Below, piece by piece: positions 42,649-50,260 of a stretch of 64,000 bases of DNA (positions within the stretch are counted from its first letter, which is position 1; every line of letters starts with the position of its first letter). Source of the DNA: Candidatus Melainabacteria bacterium (lineage in GTDB: Bacteria; Cyanobacteriota; Vampirovibrionia; Obscuribacterales; Obscuribacteraceae); contig CP064963.1 in the NCBI GenBank assembly GCA_016699165.1, positions 806,001-870,000 of the forward strand. The letters run 5' to 3'. The translations under genes and the position numbers were made by a program. The notes beneath the pieces were generated by a model that worked only from the letters and a program-made list of their open reading frames with translations, had not been told where the DNA came from and did no database searches.

Positions 42649-44208
42649 ATGGGACCTGTAACGCTTTTAATTCTGGACGGGTGGGGCGTTTCCACACAAA
42701 AGAAGGGCAATTCCATTTTGGCTGCCCGCACTCCAAATTACAACAAGCTCATAAAAGACTTTGCCTACACAACTCTTTTAGCTTCGGGTGAAGCAGTTGG
42801 TCTGCCCCCAGGGCTCATGGGAAATTCTGAAGTCGGTCATTTGACAATTGGCACCGGACGCGTCATTACTCAAAAACTTACTTTGATATCTAATGCCATT
42901 GCCGATGGCAGTTTTTTCGCCAATCCATCACTCTTGTCTGCAATTGAACACGTGAAAAGAACTGGTGGCAAATTACACATCCTTGGTCTTTTAAGTGACG
43001 GCTGTGTTCATTCAAGTATGGACCATTTGTCCGGTTTGATTCAATTAGCGCATGAACACAAAATCAACAAAGTGCTCATTCATCCCATTCTTGATGGTCG
43101 CGACACGCCCCCACGCTCTGCAAGACGCTTCCTCAAAGAGTTAGAAGAAAAATTGGCTGGCACAGCTACATCGGGCAAGTTAGGCGATATAGGCGTTATA
43201 TGCGGTCGTTATTATGCTATGGATCGCGACCAGCGCTGGGACCGATTGAAAATTTACTGGGATGCGCTCGTTTTAGGCAAAGGTCGCGAAGCGCCAGATG
43301 CGCTGTGGGCAATAGATAATGCCTATGAAGCGTACAACGAAAACGATGAGTTTGTGAAACCTTATATAGTGACTCACACCACGATTGAATCCGGTGACTC
43401 TGTTATTTGCTTCAACTTTAGACCCGATAGAGTGAGACAAATAAGTCGAGTTTTGACACAACCCGATTTCGCCGAATTCGAGCGCCCCATAGTGCCTGAT
43501 GTGCAATATGTGTGCATGACTGAGTATGACTCATCTTTGAAATTGCCGGTTGCATTCAATCTCGATTCGCTTCCGCCACAAGACATAACAATGACGCTGC
43601 CTGAGCTCATTTCGTGCAATCACATGAAACAGCTGCACACAGCTGAAACCGAAAAGTATGCGCATGTTACTTATTTTCTAAATGGCGGACGCGAGCAGGA
43701 ACTAGAAGGTGAAGATCGAATTCTTGTGCCATCACTAAAGGTGGCAACGTATGATCAGGCACCACAAATGCAAACAAGCGAAGTGACAAATGTTGCTTGC
43801 AAAGCGATCGAATCAGGCCAATATCCTTTTATAGTGCTCAATTTAGCCAATCCAGACATGGTAGGGCACACCGGATACATGGAAGCGGCAGTGGATGCTG
43901 TGCAATCAGTGGATGAGGCTTTTGGTCGATTGCTTGCTGCCACTCAAAGTGCGCATGGAACTCTTTTAATTACCGCAGATCATGGCAATGTAGAGCAAAT
44001 GATCGATCTAGATTCTGGCGAGCCGCACACCGCTCACACAACCAGTCCTGTTCCCTTTATCATTGCTAGTTTTCAGGATAATGACAAACGTTTGCAAAAC
44101 AAACAATCTTTGAAATCAGGCGGTTTAGCAGATGTCGCGCCCACAATTCTTGATTTAATGAAGATTGAGAAACCAAAACAAATGAACGGAAAATCACTTT
44201 TGTGCTGA
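42649..44208 (+). CDS. gpmI: 2,3-bisphosphoglycerate-independent phosphoglycerate mutase
   Basis: The 519-residue alkaline-phosphatase-fold enzyme has LLILDGWG, the catalytic serine motif MGNSEVGHLTIG, HPILDGRDTPPRSA, DRDQRWDR, NFRPDRVRQISR, YFLNGGREQELEGEDR, NLANPDMVGHTG and ADHGNVEQM. It interconverts 3- and 2-phosphoglycerate in glycolysis and gluconeogenesis using two Mn ions. It is divergent from the kinase gene, with 94 nt between the starts. Confidence 0.96.
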   Translation: MGPVTLLILDGWGVSTQKKGNSILAARTPNYNKLIKDFAYTTLLASGEAVGLPPGLMGNSEVGHLTIGTGRVITQKLTLISNAIADGSFFANPSLLSAIEHVKRTGGKLHILGLLSDGCVHSSMDHLSGLIQLAHEHKINKVLIHPILDGRDTPPRSARRFLKELEEKLAGTATSGKLGDIGVICGRYYAMDRDQRWDRLKIYWDALVLGKGREAPDALWAIDNAYEAYNENDEFVKPYIVTHTTIESGDSVICFNFRPDRVRQISRVLTQPDFAEFERPIVPDVQYVCMTEYDSSLKLPVAFNLDSLPPQDITMTLPELISCNHMKQLHTAETEKYAHVTYFLNGGREQELEGEDRILVPSLKVATYDQAPQMQTSEVTNVACKAIESGQYPFIVLNLANPDMVGHTGYMEAAVDAVQSVDEAFGRLLAATQSAHGTLLITADHGNVEQMIDLDSGEPHTAHTTSPVPFIIASFQDNDKRLQNKQSLKSGGLADVAPTILDLMKIEKPKQMNGKSLLC

Positions 44209-44224
44209 AAGTCATAACACTTCT

Positions 44225-44383
44225 ATGTATTTTGCTAGCAAAGAACATGTAGAAGTAATAAGGCAAGAGGTAGTCCGAATATATTCTAGAGGCCGTACTC
44301 TTGGAGATCTAAGTTGTAATGCCGCTTGTCTGTGCGCAATTATCATGCCAAGAGGTTTGCGCCCATTCAAATTGTTTGTATAA
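44225..44383 (+). CDS. Possible 52-residue ORF in the gap after gpmI
   Basis: In the 285-nt space between gpmI and the Thr-rich lipoprotein gene, an ATG frame at 44225 runs 52 codons (starts MYFASKEHVEVIRQEVVRIY, ends RPFKLFV). It has three cysteines, a helical first half and a basic tail. There is no ribosome site, and an open frame of this length can occur by chance. I saw no tRNA or other clear element in this gap. Confidence 0.25.
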   Translation: MYFASKEHVEVIRQEVVRIYSRGRTLGDLSCNAACLCAIIMPRGLRPFKLFV

Positions 44384-44493
44384 TTGCGGCCGTTTCATGT
44401 GGGTGGGACTTGTTAAAAGTTGCATCCTGACAAATGGAAAAAAATCTGTAATACCAACAGACGAGTAGTCTCAGAAGGAGTCGGATCAAACTT

Positions 44494-44733
44494 ATGACAT
44501 TCAAAACAATCGCCTTGTCGCTTGCAAGTCTCGCTTTAGTAGCATCTGTGGCTGCTTGCGGCGGTGGTACAACTAGCGAAAGCAATACCACAACCACAAC
44601 AACAGAAACTAACGCTACAACAACACCTGCGGCTGACACCAACGCCACATCTACAACCACCACCGAAACAACAGCTACACCAGCTGCTGACACAAACAAA
44701 ACCACAACTACCACCACTGAAACCAAAGAGTAG
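44494..44733 (+). CDS. Thr-rich repeat lipoprotein
   Basis: The 79-residue protein has a lipoprotein signal (MTFKTIALSLASLALVASVA, lipobox VAAC) and a mature part made almost wholly of Thr with repeated TNATTTPAADTNATSTTTTE-type units. AAGGAG precedes the start at longer spacing. It is likely an anchored, possibly O-glycosylated or simply flexible small envelope protein. The repeated ACN codons may vary in number between strains. Confidence 0.6.
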   Translation: MTFKTIALSLASLALVASVAACGGGTTSESNTTTTTTETNATTTPAADTNATSTTTTETTATPAADTNKTTTTTTETKE

Positions 44734-44773
44734 TACCTAGTTCATCTAGTACTACAGGTAGTGCAAAGAATAG

Positions 44774-44807
44774 AGAACGCTTTTCGGGCTAACCTGAAAA
44801 GCGTTCT
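44774..44807. terminator. Strong hairpin terminator between two exported-protein genes
   Basis: AGAACGCTTTTC pairs perfectly with GAAAAGCGTTCT and the stem continues with a G-T and two G-C pairs over the loop CTAA, 15 bp in all. It follows the Thr-rich lipoprotein gene by about 40 nt. The T-run is poor on the plus strand, so it may also act as an RNA-stabilising element. Confidence 0.6.
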
Positions 44808-44839
44808 GATTTAGAACCCAATTTTAAGAAGTAAGAACT

Positions 44840-45796
44840 ATGAAAAGAAAGATTGCGCTTGCAATGACAGTTTCGACACTTTTTCTGTCGCAAATACAAG
44901 GACAAAAAGCATTTGGACAACAACCTAATAATCAGGGTGTTCCAAATCCGCTCATGCAATTGATGCAGCAACTGCCCCAAGGACAACAACAAGGTAGCGA
45001 AATGGCTCCACTTGCGGCTCCTCCAATTTCTTTTGTGGATGTAAATTCTGGACGCTTTGGCAAAATGGAAATCGACTTAGAAGATGGTCAGTTTCTTGAA
45101 GGTTCTTGCAGCAATTTACATGTAACCGCACGCAATCTTGATGTACAACAAGGTGTTTTAAAATCGCTCGACATTTCAGTTGGCAATGGACACTTCCAAG
45201 ACTTCATCGTAGACAGCATTTCAATCAGTACCCAAGGTTCGCTTCGTTTTGATTCAGGCATGCTCATCAATCACAGAGTGATTCAATTTTTAGAACCAGC
45301 ACAAGCTACTGTGGCTGTGGAAATATCGCAAGATAGTTTGAACAAATTTTTGAACGCGCCAACCACACTGGACAGACTCTCTTATAGTGCAATCAGAAAA
45401 GGCAGTGCTATAGCCGGGATGCTTGGCGGAAAGATTCCAAACATCGGACTGAGTATAAGCAATGCAAAATTGGTCTTGCTCAAAAATAATGGTGTCAACA
45501 TTACTTTCGACAGCAAAGTAGGAATGGGAGACGTTGCCGTTCCAATTCCAGTTGAAGCATCCAGTCAACTCGCATTGCAAAACGGAACGGTACAGCTGAT
45601 TAACACACAGGTTAAAACCAACGGTCAGCAAATTTCTCCAGCTATCAATCAATTTTTAGTGCAAAAAGTGAATTCCCTCTCAGCATGGCAAACACGCTCG
45701 AAAGACATTCAATTTCGTTTTACAGAACTGATAATAAAGCCTAATAAAAAATTCCTGGTTACAGGACAGGCCGAGTTGAATAGATTGAAGTTCTAA
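44840..45796 (+). CDS. Exported DUF2993-family lipid-binding-type protein
   Basis: The 318-residue protein has a signal peptide (MKRKIALAMTVSTLFLSQIQ), a Gln/Pro-rich spacer (to about 60) and a domain with the DUF2993 pattern: LEGSCSNLHVTARNLDVQQG, VDSISISTQGSLRFDSGMLI, QATVAVEISQDSLNKFLNAP and a C-terminal IKPNKKFLVTGQAEL. DUF2993 is frequent in cyanobacteria and actinobacteria; LmeA of mycobacteria binds phospholipid. A role at the envelope is likely. Confidence 0.75.
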   Translation: MKRKIALAMTVSTLFLSQIQGQKAFGQQPNNQGVPNPLMQLMQQLPQGQQQGSEMAPLAAPPISFVDVNSGRFGKMEIDLEDGQFLEGSCSNLHVTARNLDVQQGVLKSLDISVGNGHFQDFIVDSISISTQGSLRFDSGMLINHRVIQFLEPAQATVAVEISQDSLNKFLNAPTTLDRLSYSAIRKGSAIAGMLGGKIPNIGLSISNAKLVLLKNNGVNITFDSKVGMGDVAVPIPVEASSQLALQNGTVQLINTQVKTNGQQISPAINQFLVQKVNSLSAWQTRSKDIQFRFTELIIKPNKKFLVTGQAELNRLKF

Positions 45797-45858
45797 AGTT
45801 ATATACTTTAGATGCTTGCTTGCACTAAGCAGGTCATCAATCTAGAAAGTTCGCCTCA

Positions 45859-46581
45859 ATGTATAAAAGACGTGAAAACCGCCCAGCTGACCAGCTCAGA
45901 CCGGTAAAATTCACGAGAAACTACACAAAAAACGCTGATGGCTCGGTCCTCGTCGAGTTTGGCGATACCAAAGTTTTCACTACTGCCAAAATAGAGGAGC
46001 GCGTCCCAGCCTTCCTCATGGGCAAAAATGAAGGCTGGATCACAGCTGAGTATTCGCTTCTTCCAGGCTCGACTCTTGTTCGAAGCCAGAGAGAAGTCAC
46101 TCGTGGTCAACCGTCAGGCCGCACCAACGAGATTCAACGCTTGATTGGTCGCACCCTTCGCGGAGTAGTCGATCGTAGAGCACTTGGTGAGCGTACTATA
46201 ACAATTGACTGTGACGTGCTTCAGGCTGACGCCGGAACGCGGGTGGCGAGTATCTGTGGTGGCTTTATCGCCATGTATGACGCCATGAAAAAGCTACAAA
46301 AACAAGGTGCTTTAGAAGAAATTCCCATTACTGAATATCTGGCCGCAGTGAGCATTGTCCAAATCAAAGGCGAGCTTTTGTTGGATCCAAATTACAATGA
46401 AGACTCTCAAGCCGAAATGGATTCAAACATTGTCATGACCGAGACTGGCGCCATTCTTGAGCTGCAAATCACCTCAGAGGGTGTGCCTTATAAATCGGAG
46501 AAGGTGAAAGACCTCGTAGACCTGGCCTTTAAAGGTGTAAACGAGATCATTAGTCTTCAAAGAGAAGTGCTATCTAGATAA
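45859..46581 (+). CDS. rph: Ribonuclease PH
   Basis: The 240-residue phosphorolytic exonuclease has RPADQLRPVKFTRNYTKNAD, VEFGDTKVFTTAKIEERVP, AEYSLLPGSTLVRSQRE, RLIGRTLRGVVDRRALGERT and DCDVLQADAGTRVASICGG. It trims 3' ends of tRNA precursors with phosphate. In many bacteria rph is followed by rdgB; here rdgB is at 1.1 kb with relA instead. The C-terminus is complete. Confidence 0.96.
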   Translation: MYKRRENRPADQLRPVKFTRNYTKNADGSVLVEFGDTKVFTTAKIEERVPAFLMGKNEGWITAEYSLLPGSTLVRSQREVTRGQPSGRTNEIQRLIGRTLRGVVDRRALGERTITIDCDVLQADAGTRVASICGGFIAMYDAMKKLQKQGALEEIPITEYLAAVSIVQIKGELLLDPNYNEDSQAEMDSNIVMTETGAILELQITSEGVPYKSEKVKDLVDLAFKGVNEIISLQREVLSR

Positions 46582-46671
46582 CTATAGTAAATTTATCTTG
46601 AATTCCTTATGACAACGCTTCATTAGGCTATAAACTAGGTGTCAAGAGTCTAAATTCCTGGACGGCCAGTT

Positions 46672-48228
46672 TTGAAAGAAGAAGCAAGCACACTCGGGTT
46701 CAATCCAATAAACGAAGCCTTCAAAGATGTTTCGCGTACCAAATTGCTTGCCTCAAGTTGGAGAATTTTTCAGCGCATTAGAGCCCTGCAGGGCACAAAG
46801 AAAGCAATGCGTGTCTTTCCTATTGTCTGGACTGTAATCAAAACGGTCAGAGGATTCTCGCGCTATCACGCTCAAGAATTCGAGCGCGCCACAGAAGCAG
46901 GACCTGGGCAAGATGCCGAAGAAGCTGCACTTTCAAGTGGCGAGTATGAAGAATATAGAGAACTTGGACGCTGGCTTGCAGCCAAATTGCACGAGCTTGG
47001 TCCGACCTTTATCAAAATTGGGCAAACACTCTCAACGCGAGCCGACTTGCTACCGCTTCCTGCCATGCTTGAACTTGCTCGCTTGCAAGAAAACGTAGAT
47101 GCATTCCCCTGGGAAATTGCACATACCATCATTAAAAACGAGCTTGGTGGTGAGCCCACAGACTTATTTGCCGAATTCAATCAAGAGCCAATAGCGGCAG
47201 CCAGCCTGGCCCAGGCTTATCTAGCCAAATTGAAAGACGGTCGCGATATTGTCTTAAAGGTGCAAAGACCCGGTCTTGCTCAAATTCTTGCAGACGACGT
47301 GCAAATTATTGGTGCTGTCGCAGACGAGGTAATGAGCTATCCAAGCCTCTGTCGCCATACTAACTGGCCCGAAATCGTAGAAGAATTCGCTCGTACTACA
47401 TTTGAAGAAATAGACTACATCAGAGAAGGTCGCAACGCCGATACTTTCAGACGCGATTTTCGCAACTTTCCAAAAGTATTCATTCCCCGCATTATCTGGC
47501 GCTTTACAGGACGCAAAGTCTTAGCAATAGAATATGTCAAAGGCTTTCGAGTTGACGATATCGAGCAGCTGGAGCGCGGTGGCTTTGATAGAGAAGAAAT
47601 CACTCGTACTGGCACCAGTTTTTATCTCACTCAATTGCTTGAAAATGGCTTCTTCCATGCCGATCCTCACCCAGGCAACATGCGAGTGATGGAAGATGGT
47701 CGCATTGGCATTTTCGATTTCGGCATGGTGGGCAAGCTTTCACCTGAGTTAAAAGCGGCTCTAGTCAACTCTTTATTGCATGTCACTCAAAAAGACTATC
47801 GCGCTCTGGTTGACGATTTTGTGGACATGGGTCTTGTCAGTCCCGAAGTTGACAGAGAGGCTTTGTGTGCTGATCTCACACCTATTATCGATACTCGCAT
47901 GGGCGAGGGCATGTCGAAAGTGCGCTTTCGCAAAATGCTTTTTGACTTTTCCAACGTTTGCTATCGTTATCCGTTTCGCTTGCCTTCTGAATTTACCTAC
48001 ATCATGCGGGCTTTGCTTACACTTGAAGGTGTGGCAGTTACGGTCAATCCTAAGTTCAATTTCTTGAACGCGGTGATGCCTTTCGCCCACAAATTACTTA
48101 TGCAAAATCAGCAGGTAATTCGCGACGTTCTGTTCAAAGAAGTCTTTCAGGAAGGCAAATTCAACAGCAAAGCAGCATTCAAGCTTTTTAAAACAGCGGC
48201 TAATTTGACCTCCAATCTTTTAGGGTAG
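46672..48228 (+). CDS. UbiB/ABC1-family atypical kinase
   Basis: The 518 residues include the KxGQ motif (FIKIGQTLSTRADLLP), the Ala-rich loop (EPIAAASLAQAYLAKLKDGR), VVLKVQRPG-type VLKVQRPGL, EEIDYIREGRNADTFRRDF and the catalytic HADPHPGNMRVMEDGR with FDFGMVGKL. The family is needed for ubiquinone or other isoprenoid-quinone function. The protein kinase-like fold has ATPase activity. The start used is TTG; the first ATG would remove 45 residues. The C-terminal region may be membrane associated. Confidence 0.92.
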   Translation: MKEEASTLGFNPINEAFKDVSRTKLLASSWRIFQRIRALQGTKKAMRVFPIVWTVIKTVRGFSRYHAQEFERATEAGPGQDAEEAALSSGEYEEYRELGRWLAAKLHELGPTFIKIGQTLSTRADLLPLPAMLELARLQENVDAFPWEIAHTIIKNELGGEPTDLFAEFNQEPIAAASLAQAYLAKLKDGRDIVLKVQRPGLAQILADDVQIIGAVADEVMSYPSLCRHTNWPEIVEEFARTTFEEIDYIREGRNADTFRRDFRNFPKVFIPRIIWRFTGRKVLAIEYVKGFRVDDIEQLERGGFDREEITRTGTSFYLTQLLENGFFHADPHPGNMRVMEDGRIGIFDFGMVGKLSPELKAALVNSLLHVTQKDYRALVDDFVDMGLVSPEVDREALCADLTPIIDTRMGEGMSKVRFRKMLFDFSNVCYRYPFRLPSEFTYIMRALLTLEGVAVTVNPKFNFLNAVMPFAHKLLMQNQQVIRDVLFKEVFQEGKFNSKAAFKLFKTAANLTSNLLG

Positions 48229-48386
48229 CTTGCAAGTTAGCTGAGATATTGCTAATTGTTCAAATAGAAGAACAGCTCACAAAGCCATTCTTTGAATTAT
48301 TAACTTAATCTTTATTGCAGGCGCTTTTCACCCATTTAAACTTAAAGTTGATCATAGATCCTTTGTTGGAGCAGTTTTCTGTATAT

Positions 48387-49019
48387 ATGACAGCTAACGT
48401 CGCCATCCTCAAATCAACCAAGTACTGCCGTCATTGCAGTTCGCAGGTGGAGGTTGGAGCAAAGTTTTGTGGTGATTGCGGAACGTCCGCTGATATGGCA
48501 ATCAATCGAGCAGGTGTTCCAGGCGCTAAAAGACACGCTCCATCATTTGCTGTTCCAGATACTGTGAGCTATGCCAAACTAGCGCAATTTGAACGTGAAA
48601 AACTGGTAGAGAGCCCTAACGATGAGCTAAAGACAGAATCAGCTCAAGTAGTAGTCTCCAAACAAACAAAAACTCCCTCTTTTGCCAAACAGCGTCCGGT
48701 CGTCGTACCAGCCGAATTGATTGACGAGCTGAAATCATTGAATACAGCTCTTTTACGCGAACAACTCTTTCTTATTTTCCACTGGTGCACTTTCCTCATC
48801 TCAAACTTAATTGGATTTGCATTTTCAATGAAATGCTATTTTCAATTCCACGGAGATGAAATGAGCAAAATAATGATGGCGCTCACACCACTTACCTTTA
48901 TCAATCTGGTTGCTCTTGCTTGCCTGTCACCGATCAAAGGCACAAGACTTGAAATTGCCAGAATCAAAGAACGAATCAAATTCGTTCAGATCAAAATCGA
49001 ATACAGAAATATTATTTAG
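48387..49019 (+). CDS. Zinc-ribbon protein with two membrane helices
   Basis: ATG 48387 gives 210 residues. A zinc ribbon (YCRHCSSQVEVGAKFCGDCG) is followed by a long flexible segment and two membrane helices near the C-terminus (about 125-150 LFLIFHWCTFLISNLIGFAF and 165-185 LTPLTFINLVALACL). A short helix RLEIARIKERIKFVQIKIEY closes it. It converges on the reverse transcriptase gene with 20 nt between the stops. Two-helix membrane effectors exist in some retrons, but the opposite orientation speaks against such a role. Confidence 0.65.
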   Translation: MTANVAILKSTKYCRHCSSQVEVGAKFCGDCGTSADMAINRAGVPGAKRHAPSFAVPDTVSYAKLAQFEREKLVESPNDELKTESAQVVVSKQTKTPSFAKQRPVVVPAELIDELKSLNTALLREQLFLIFHWCTFLISNLIGFAFSMKCYFQFHGDEMSKIMMALTPLTFINLVALACLSPIKGTRLEIARIKERIKFVQIKIEYRNII

Positions 49020-49039
49020 AACTTGCTTTTAAAACTAGA

Positions 49040-49945
49040 CTAAACCAGGCTGTTTATAATGGCCTTGTATTTGAGCACTTCTTCACTTTGACCAGCAAGC
49101 ATGGTCAACTGACCTACATGATTCTCAAGCTCGCGTGTGCGGTCTTTAAAGCGCTCTGGAAAATGTTTTGCCTGGTGAAATATAGCTCGAATCATTCTGC
49201 GCTTTGCCCGTGGCAAATTAGGTTTTTCGTTTACGACAAGACCCGACACCACTTGTGTGTCGTTGCGACGTGTGAAACGCGTCTTTTGAATATTTAGACT
49301 AAATCCTTCCGATTCGACAATGTCACTTATGATTCGCATGTCTTGCAAACTAAATCTGGTATCACCTGAAAAAGTGAGATCATCGCCATAACGTGTGTAA
49401 TTCCAATTTTTACTTGTGGCGTAGTCAGCAAGTTCACTATCTAGCGGGAAGCAAATCAGATTTGCTAGAGCTGGAGAAGATGGAGCACCAATTGGAAGAG
49501 TGCCATTATAGGTGGTGAGACTGGCAAGAACAGAAGCCAGTGGAAATGAAAAACCAAGTCGCAAGAAAAATTCGACTACACGCTCACTTGTGATTGATTC
49601 GAAGAAATTTTCTATATCGGTGGAGAAAACAAAACTGCGCCCACAATGAGGCGTTACATTAGCTACGATAGACAGCCCGGACCTGTAGCCTGTGCATTCG
49701 CTTGCCAAAGGAATAGTATCAAGAATTTTCTGAACGATTTTTTTCTGTACTTCTTTTAGACCATCAGGCGGTACTGCAATGGTGCGATAAGTCTGAGCAC
49801 ACTTTTTCTTTTTGAAGATAGTGTATTCAGCATTGCTTCTATATGCGTTTTTGAAAAGTTCGAACTCAGATATTTCTAGAGCCTGAGCCAGTTGAGTGAA
49901 GTTTTCCAAATCGAAAATGCGCGATTTTTGGCTCATTGGCCCCAT
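49040..49945 (-). CDS. Retron-type reverse transcriptase
   Basis: The 301-residue protein (298 if ATG 49936 is used) is one RT domain. It has RTIAVPPDGLKEVQKKIVQ, the segment GYRSGLSIVANVTPH (the NxxxH at 96-100 corresponds to the retron NAxxH), the first catalytic Asp in FSTDIENFFESI (D110), GAPSSPALANLI, the catalytic RYGDDLTFSG (YGDD at 186-189) and VVSGLVVNEKPNLPRAK (VSG at 233-235, equivalent to retron VTG). There is no maturase, endonuclease or protease domain, so a group II intron is unlikely. It would reverse-transcribe the structured RNA encoded just before it. The gene sits between gcvPB and a convergent gene. Confidence 0.88.
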   Translation of the reverse strand: MGPMSQKSRIFDLENFTQLAQALEISEFELFKNAYRSNAEYTIFKKKKCAQTYRTIAVPPDGLKEVQKKIVQKILDTIPLASECTGYRSGLSIVANVTPHCGRSFVFSTDIENFFESITSERVVEFFLRLGFSFPLASVLASLTTYNGTLPIGAPSSPALANLICFPLDSELADYATSKNWNYTRYGDDLTFSGDTRFSLQDMRIISDIVESEGFSLNIQKTRFTRRNDTQVVSGLVVNEKPNLPRAKRRMIRAIFHQAKHFPERFKDRTRELENHVGQLTMLAGQSEEVLKYKAIINSLV

Positions 49946-49954
49946 CCATAGAAT

Positions 49955-50127
49955 TAGATAGATTCCTTGCCTGACACCATTATTACTTAATGGACTTATG
50001 CGCTCAAAGCGCTCATATCTGGAATTTTACTAGAGACCGGCGACTATAAAATGTGTTTTCCGGTTGACGAAACATCAACCACAGCCGCAAGCAGTAATAC
50101 CGGCAAGGCAAGCAAGGAGTCTATCTA
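49955..50127 (-). ncRNA. Predicted retron msr-msd RNA, bounded by a1/a2 inverted repeats
   Basis: On the minus strand the segment starts with TAGATAGACTCCTTGCTTG (50127-50109, a1) and ends with CAGGCAAGGAATCTATCTA (49973-49955, a2). These pair over 19 positions with one mismatch and one G-U. The a2 arm ends 9 nt before the RT start at 49945, as in known retrons, where a1-msr-msd-a2 precedes the RT gene. The enclosed 135 nt hold the msr-like hairpin (50062-50080), a GCGC hairpin (49997-50017) and CCATTA-AGTAA-TAATGG (49993-49977). The RNA should serve as both template and primer for multicopy single-stranded DNA. The branching G and exact msd borders cannot be fixed by eye. Confidence 0.8.
50062..50080 (-). 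other. msr-like recognition hairpin with TGTTTCG loop
   Basis: GGTTGA-TGTTTCG-TCAACC is a perfect 6-bp hairpin on the minus strand. From memory, the main msr hairpin of E. coli retron Ec86 (Eco1) has the same loop bases within GGATGTTGTTTCGGCATCC. The loop is the place where the retron RT recognises its RNA. Confidence 0.7.
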
Positions 50128-50139
50128 TGTGGTTCCTTG
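50113..50139 (-). other. Alternative leader hairpin competing with a1/a2 pairing
   Basis: CAAGGA (50139-50134) in the leader pairs perfectly with TCCTTG (50118-50113) inside a1. This fold excludes the a1/a2 duplex, so it could work as a folding switch. A further GACGC-GAAT-GCGTC hairpin lies at 50156-50143. Confidence 0.4.
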
Positions 50140-50163
50140 AAAGACGCATTCGCGTCATGAGTA

Positions 50164-50192
50164 ATGTAACTTTATCTTGTTACGTGTGTCAA
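50164..50192 (-). promoter_or_regulatory. Sigma-70-type promoter of the retron RNA
   Basis: On the minus strand TTGACA (50192-50187) is separated by exactly 17 nt from TTACAT (50169-50164). Transcription would begin near 50157, about 30 nt before a1. This gives the retron its own promoter, separate from gcvPB. Confidence 0.6.
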
Positions 50193-50225
50193 CAATTTTT
50201 GACAGTGTTAAGACTATTTAGAAAT

Positions 50226-50260
50226 TGCATATATCCACACTCCACGCGTTTATATATGCA
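50226..50260. repeat. AT-rich inverted repeat directly after the gcvPB stop
   Basis: TGCATATAT and ATATATGCA are an exact 9-bp inverted repeat with 17 nt between, abutting the gcvPB stop codon. No T-run follows on the minus strand. It may be a weak terminator or mark the junction of the retron insertion. Confidence 0.5.

Noticed and set aside
48387..49019. Two-helix zinc-ribbon protein as the certain retron effector
   Set aside because: It is on the opposite strand and convergent to the RT, and a similar zinc-ribbon membrane protein occurs at 11991 without a retron, so the link is only a speculation.
49040..49945. RT as part of a group II intron or a diversity-generating retroelement
   Set aside because: There is no maturase or endonuclease domain, no intron RNA domains V/VI seen nearby, and no template/variable repeat or accessory gene; the a1/a2 RNA fits a retron better.
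50226..50260. AT-rich inverted repeat as a standard rho-independent terminator of gcvPB
   Set aside because: The stem is AT-rich, the loop is 17 nt and no T-run follows on the minus strand.
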